Source: Runella sp. CRIBMP (GTDB taxonomy: Bacteria > Bacteroidota > Bacteroidia > Cytophagales > Spirosomataceae). From it: DNA of 64,000 nt. How positions within the stretch are numbered: the stretch's first letter is position 1; each line of letters opens with the position of its first letter. Positions 61,793 to 64,000 of this stretch are shown one piece after another. The stretch covers positions 186,001 through 250,000 of the forward strand of contig NZ_JAAAKZ010000005.1 in the NCBI RefSeq assembly GCF_009905605.1, written 5' to 3'. Under the pieces are notes generated by a model, which was not told the origin of the DNA, did not search any database, and worked only from the letters and a program-made list of their open reading frames with translations. A program made the position numbers and the translations under genes.

Positions 61793-64000
61793 ATGAAGTC
61801 TTCAATTAGTACAATTTTACTTCTCTTGGTTGTGTGGATAACCGCTTTTGGACAGAAAACTATGATTATAGGGAAGGTTAGGGATAAAGCGCAACAAGCC
61901 ATCATCGGAGCGAGTGTAACATTAAAAGGAACAGTGAGAGGGGTTCAATCCAATTCAAACGGTGAGTACATCATTAAAGGATTAAAAGCTGGGAATTACG
62001 TAGTAGTAGTTTCGGGGGTTGGGTTAAAAAATCAAGAAATAGCGACATCTCTTCAAGAAAACGAATCAAAAACCCTAGATTTTACCGTAGAAGAGGAAAT
62101 ATACACGCTCAAAGACGTTAAAGTCGCTGGTAGTAAAGGTGTAAGAGGCAACGAACATTTAGCTGAGGTGGATGGCTATACAATTAATGCTACAAAGAAG
62201 AATGAGGTGATAAAACTTGACAACATCAATGCCAATTTAGCAATGAACAATAGCCGCCAGATTTTTAGCCGTACACCAGGCATCTCGGTATGGGAAAATG
62301 ACGGCTCGGGTGTGCAGCTTGGGGTAGCATCACGGGGTTTGAGCCCTAATCGCTCTTGGGAGTTCAATACACGAATGAATGGTTACGACATTACTCCCGA
62401 CCCAATGGGCTATCCCGAAGCTTATTATACCCCACCCATGGAGGTAGTTGACCGCATAGAAATCGTGCGGGGAGCTTCTTCACTTCAATACGGCTCTCAG
62501 TTTGGGGGTTTGATGAACTTTGTGCTTCGTAAGCCAGATATTTCTACGCGTTTTACGGTTGAGTCGCAGAATACTACGGGCAGCAATGGGCTTTTCAGTA
62601 CATTTAATTACATCGGTGGTACCGAGGGCCGTTTAAGTTATACGGCTTATTATCAGAAGCGTATGGGAAATGGCTGGCGTGAAAATAGTCGTTTTGATAC
62701 CGATCATGCTCACCTTGAGTTGAGCTATGCAATATCAAACAAACTGAAGGTGGGCGTTGAAGCCACATATATGATGACCGAAATCCAGCAGGCGGGCGGT
62801 TTGACTGATGCTCAGTTTGCCCAAGATTCTCGTCAGAGTTTACGTTCGAGAAATTGGTTCAGCACGCCCTGGTTTATTCCGAGTATAAACGCTGAGTATA
62901 TTTTTAGTCCCAAAACTAAACTTAGTTTCAAAGCCTTTTCAACCATCGCAGAGCGTAATAGTGTGGGCAATGTTAGAGCCATTACTGAGGACGATAACTT
63001 AACTTCTCTTCGTCAAGTAGACCGAGATTTTTATACGACTTTCGGCTCGGAACTCAGGCTTTTGAGTGATTATAAATTTCTCGGTAAAGAAAATACATTG
63101 GCAACGGGCTTGCGTTACTTCCGTGGCCACATTGACCGTAAACAACAAGGAAGAGGCACCAGCAAAACAACGATGGATTTTGACCTTTCAGAAGGGGTCT
63201 ATCCGAGAGATTTAGATTTTACGAATACCAATCAAGCGGCTTTTGTGGAGAATATTTTCAGATTTAACAACAAATTTTTAATGACTTTGGGTGCTAGAGT
63301 AGAAAATATTACTTCTACAATGGAAGGCCAATTTGGTCTTACCAATGGCAACCCAACTTTGCTGAGCCCCATCACTCGTAATCGTAGTTTTATGATTTTT
63401 GGCGGTGGACTCGAGTACCATATTACCCCACAAACAGAGTTTTACTCAAACATTTCGCAGGCGTATCGCCCAGTTTTGATTTCAGACCTGACACCACCCG
63501 CTACTACAGATATTATTGATGAAAACTTAAAAGATGCTCGTGGGTATAATTTTGACTTTGGGTATCGCGGAAAAGTAGGCAATTATTTAAACTTTGATGT
63601 TGATTATTTCTACGTAAACTATGATAATCGCATAGGGACCATCACACAAACAAACGCAGAAAATCAACGTTATCAATTCCGTACAAATTTGGGCCGATCA
63701 GTGAGTCAAGGTTTTGAGGGATATGTAGAGTTTGACCCCGTAACTGCATTCTTTAAAAAATCTAAAATAGGTTATGTAAGCGTGTTTGCTTCGGTAGCTT
63801 ACATTGATGCAACCTACCGTGATTTTAAAACTACTTCGGTGGTCAATGGGCAGGTAGTAGAAGGAAATCTTTCAGGAAAAAGGGTAGAAAACGCCCCCCG
63901 AAAAATCAACCGTTTTGGCGTGACATACAACAAAAAAGGATTTTCGGCAACTTGGCAATTGAGCGATATTGGAAAGGCTTACGCCGATGCCTCCAATACG
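61793..64000 (+). CDS. FecA-like TonB-dependent receptor, 3' end outside window
   Basis: The first 736 codons are present without a stop. Signal peptide MKSSISTILLLLVVWITAFG, then a carboxypeptidase-like beta domain (GKVRDKAQQAIIGASVTLKG, about 25-105), a plug (NSRQIFSRTPGISVWENDGS, MEVVDRIEIVRGASSLQYG, QFGGLMNFVLRKP) and many barrel strands. The plug sequence matches receptors for ferric citrate or other ferric siderophores (FecA type). The promoter and the AT-rich dyad upstream fit iron control. Only the start of any operon is seen. Confidence 0.88.
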   Translation, partial: MKSSISTILLLLVVWITAFGQKTMIIGKVRDKAQQAIIGASVTLKGTVRGVQSNSNGEYIIKGLKAGNYVVVVSGVGLKNQEIATSLQENESKTLDFTVEEEIYTLKDVKVAGSKGVRGNEHLAEVDGYTINATKKNEVIKLDNINANLAMNNSRQIFSRTPGISVWENDGSGVQLGVASRGLSPNRSWEFNTRMNGYDITPDPMGYPEAYYTPPMEVVDRIEIVRGASSLQYGSQFGGLMNFVLRKPDISTRFTVESQNTTGSNGLFSTFNYIGGTEGRLSYTAYYQKRMGNGWRENSRFDTDHAHLELSYAISNKLKVGVEATYMMTEIQQAGGLTDAQFAQDSRQSLRSRNWFSTPWFIPSINAEYIFSPKTKLSFKAFSTIAERNSVGNVRAITEDDNLTSLRQVDRDFYTTFGSELRLLSDYKFLGKENTLATGLRYFRGHIDRKQQGRGTSKTTMDFDLSEGVYPRDLDFTNTNQAAFVENIFRFNNKFLMTLGARVENITSTMEGQFGLTNGNPTLLSPITRNRSFMIFGGGLEYHITPQTEFYSNISQAYRPVLISDLTPPATTDIIDENLKDARGYNFDFGYRGKVGNYLNFDVDYFYVNYDNRIGTITQTNAENQRYQFRTNLGRSVSQGFEGYVEFDPVTAFFKKSKIGYVSVFASVAYIDATYRDFKTTSVVNGQVVEGNLSGKRVENAPRKINRFGVTYNKKGFSATWQLSDIGKAYADASNT

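Overview
The window is a chromosomal segment of a Gram-negative Bacteroidota bacterium, most likely order Cytophagales, family Spirosomaceae (a Runella/Dyadobacter-like organism). This is an inference from gene content: DUF4249 lipoprotein plus TonB receptor, a DUF3276 (PUR-alpha-like) protein, 2TM proteins, YfhO, DUF5106 thioredoxin-like proteins and a SerB-SerA fusion. The promoters point the same way: several match the Bacteroidota form TTTG / 19-21 nt / TAnnTTTG, and strong Shine-Dalgarno sites are scarce. I see no rRNA or tRNA gene, CRISPR array, insertion sequence or prophage. The segment reads as stable core genome with a few accessory loci.

Layout. 1-8.1 kb: degenerate M23-like secreted protein and NAD-dependent epimerase; DUF937/OmpA-like membrane protein; PolX-family protein with a ruined polymerase site but intact PHP domain; coiled-coil membrane protein; two tandem 2TM proteins; ung. 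8.2-18.3 kb: apaG, methyltransferase, MarR regulator, MFS transporter, fmt, greA (behind a promoter/minigene/terminator leader), ychF, DUF3276, RlpA-like, DUF58 and a lipoprotein. 18.4-22.8 kb: a leftward carbohydrate cluster (GH13, GH20, DUF5009 acyltransferase-like membrane protein). 22.8-28.1 kb: GT4 glycosyltransferase, cytochrome oxidase subunit III, ispE, SerB-SerA fusion, and an MNT/HEPN toxin-antitoxin pair 12 bp upstream of the fusion. 28.2-34.9 kb: sbcD, a multi-pass GT-C-like membrane protein, sbcC, YdcF-like. 35-46.7 kb: two tandem secreted DUF5106/thioredoxin proteins, clpS, SSS symporter, DUF4249/TonB receptor/YdcF cluster, thioredoxin-reductase-like flavoprotein behind a 29-bp palindrome, GNAT and pirin. 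46.8-64 kb: Wzi-like outer-membrane protein, a three-module sialidase-like/GH29/discoidin enzyme, a duplicated DUF4394 lipoprotein, two paralogous GT-C-like membrane proteins, YfhO, pfkA, a small membrane protein, and the first 736 codons of a FecA-like TonB receptor with a promoter and an AT-rich operator-like dyad.

How it works together. Most genes are housekeeping: DNA repair (ung, PolX/PHP, sbcCD), translation (fmt, ychF), transcript elongation (greA), proteolysis (clpS), isoprenoid and serine synthesis (ispE, serBA) and glycolysis (pfkA). The accessory theme is the cell envelope and glycans: secreted hydrolases (GH13, GH20, GH29 with a sialidase-like module), polymer-linked membrane proteins (GT-C-like, YfhO, Wzi), TonB receptors and periplasmic thioredoxin-like proteins.

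Most notable candidates: the greA leader (promoter, 14-codon ORF, terminator), the SerB-SerA fusion directly behind a toxin-antitoxin pair, the GT-C protein inserted between sbcD and sbcC, the catalytically altered PolX, and the long palindromes before the flavoprotein and FecA-like genes. No wholly new multi-gene system can be demonstrated from the sequence alone.
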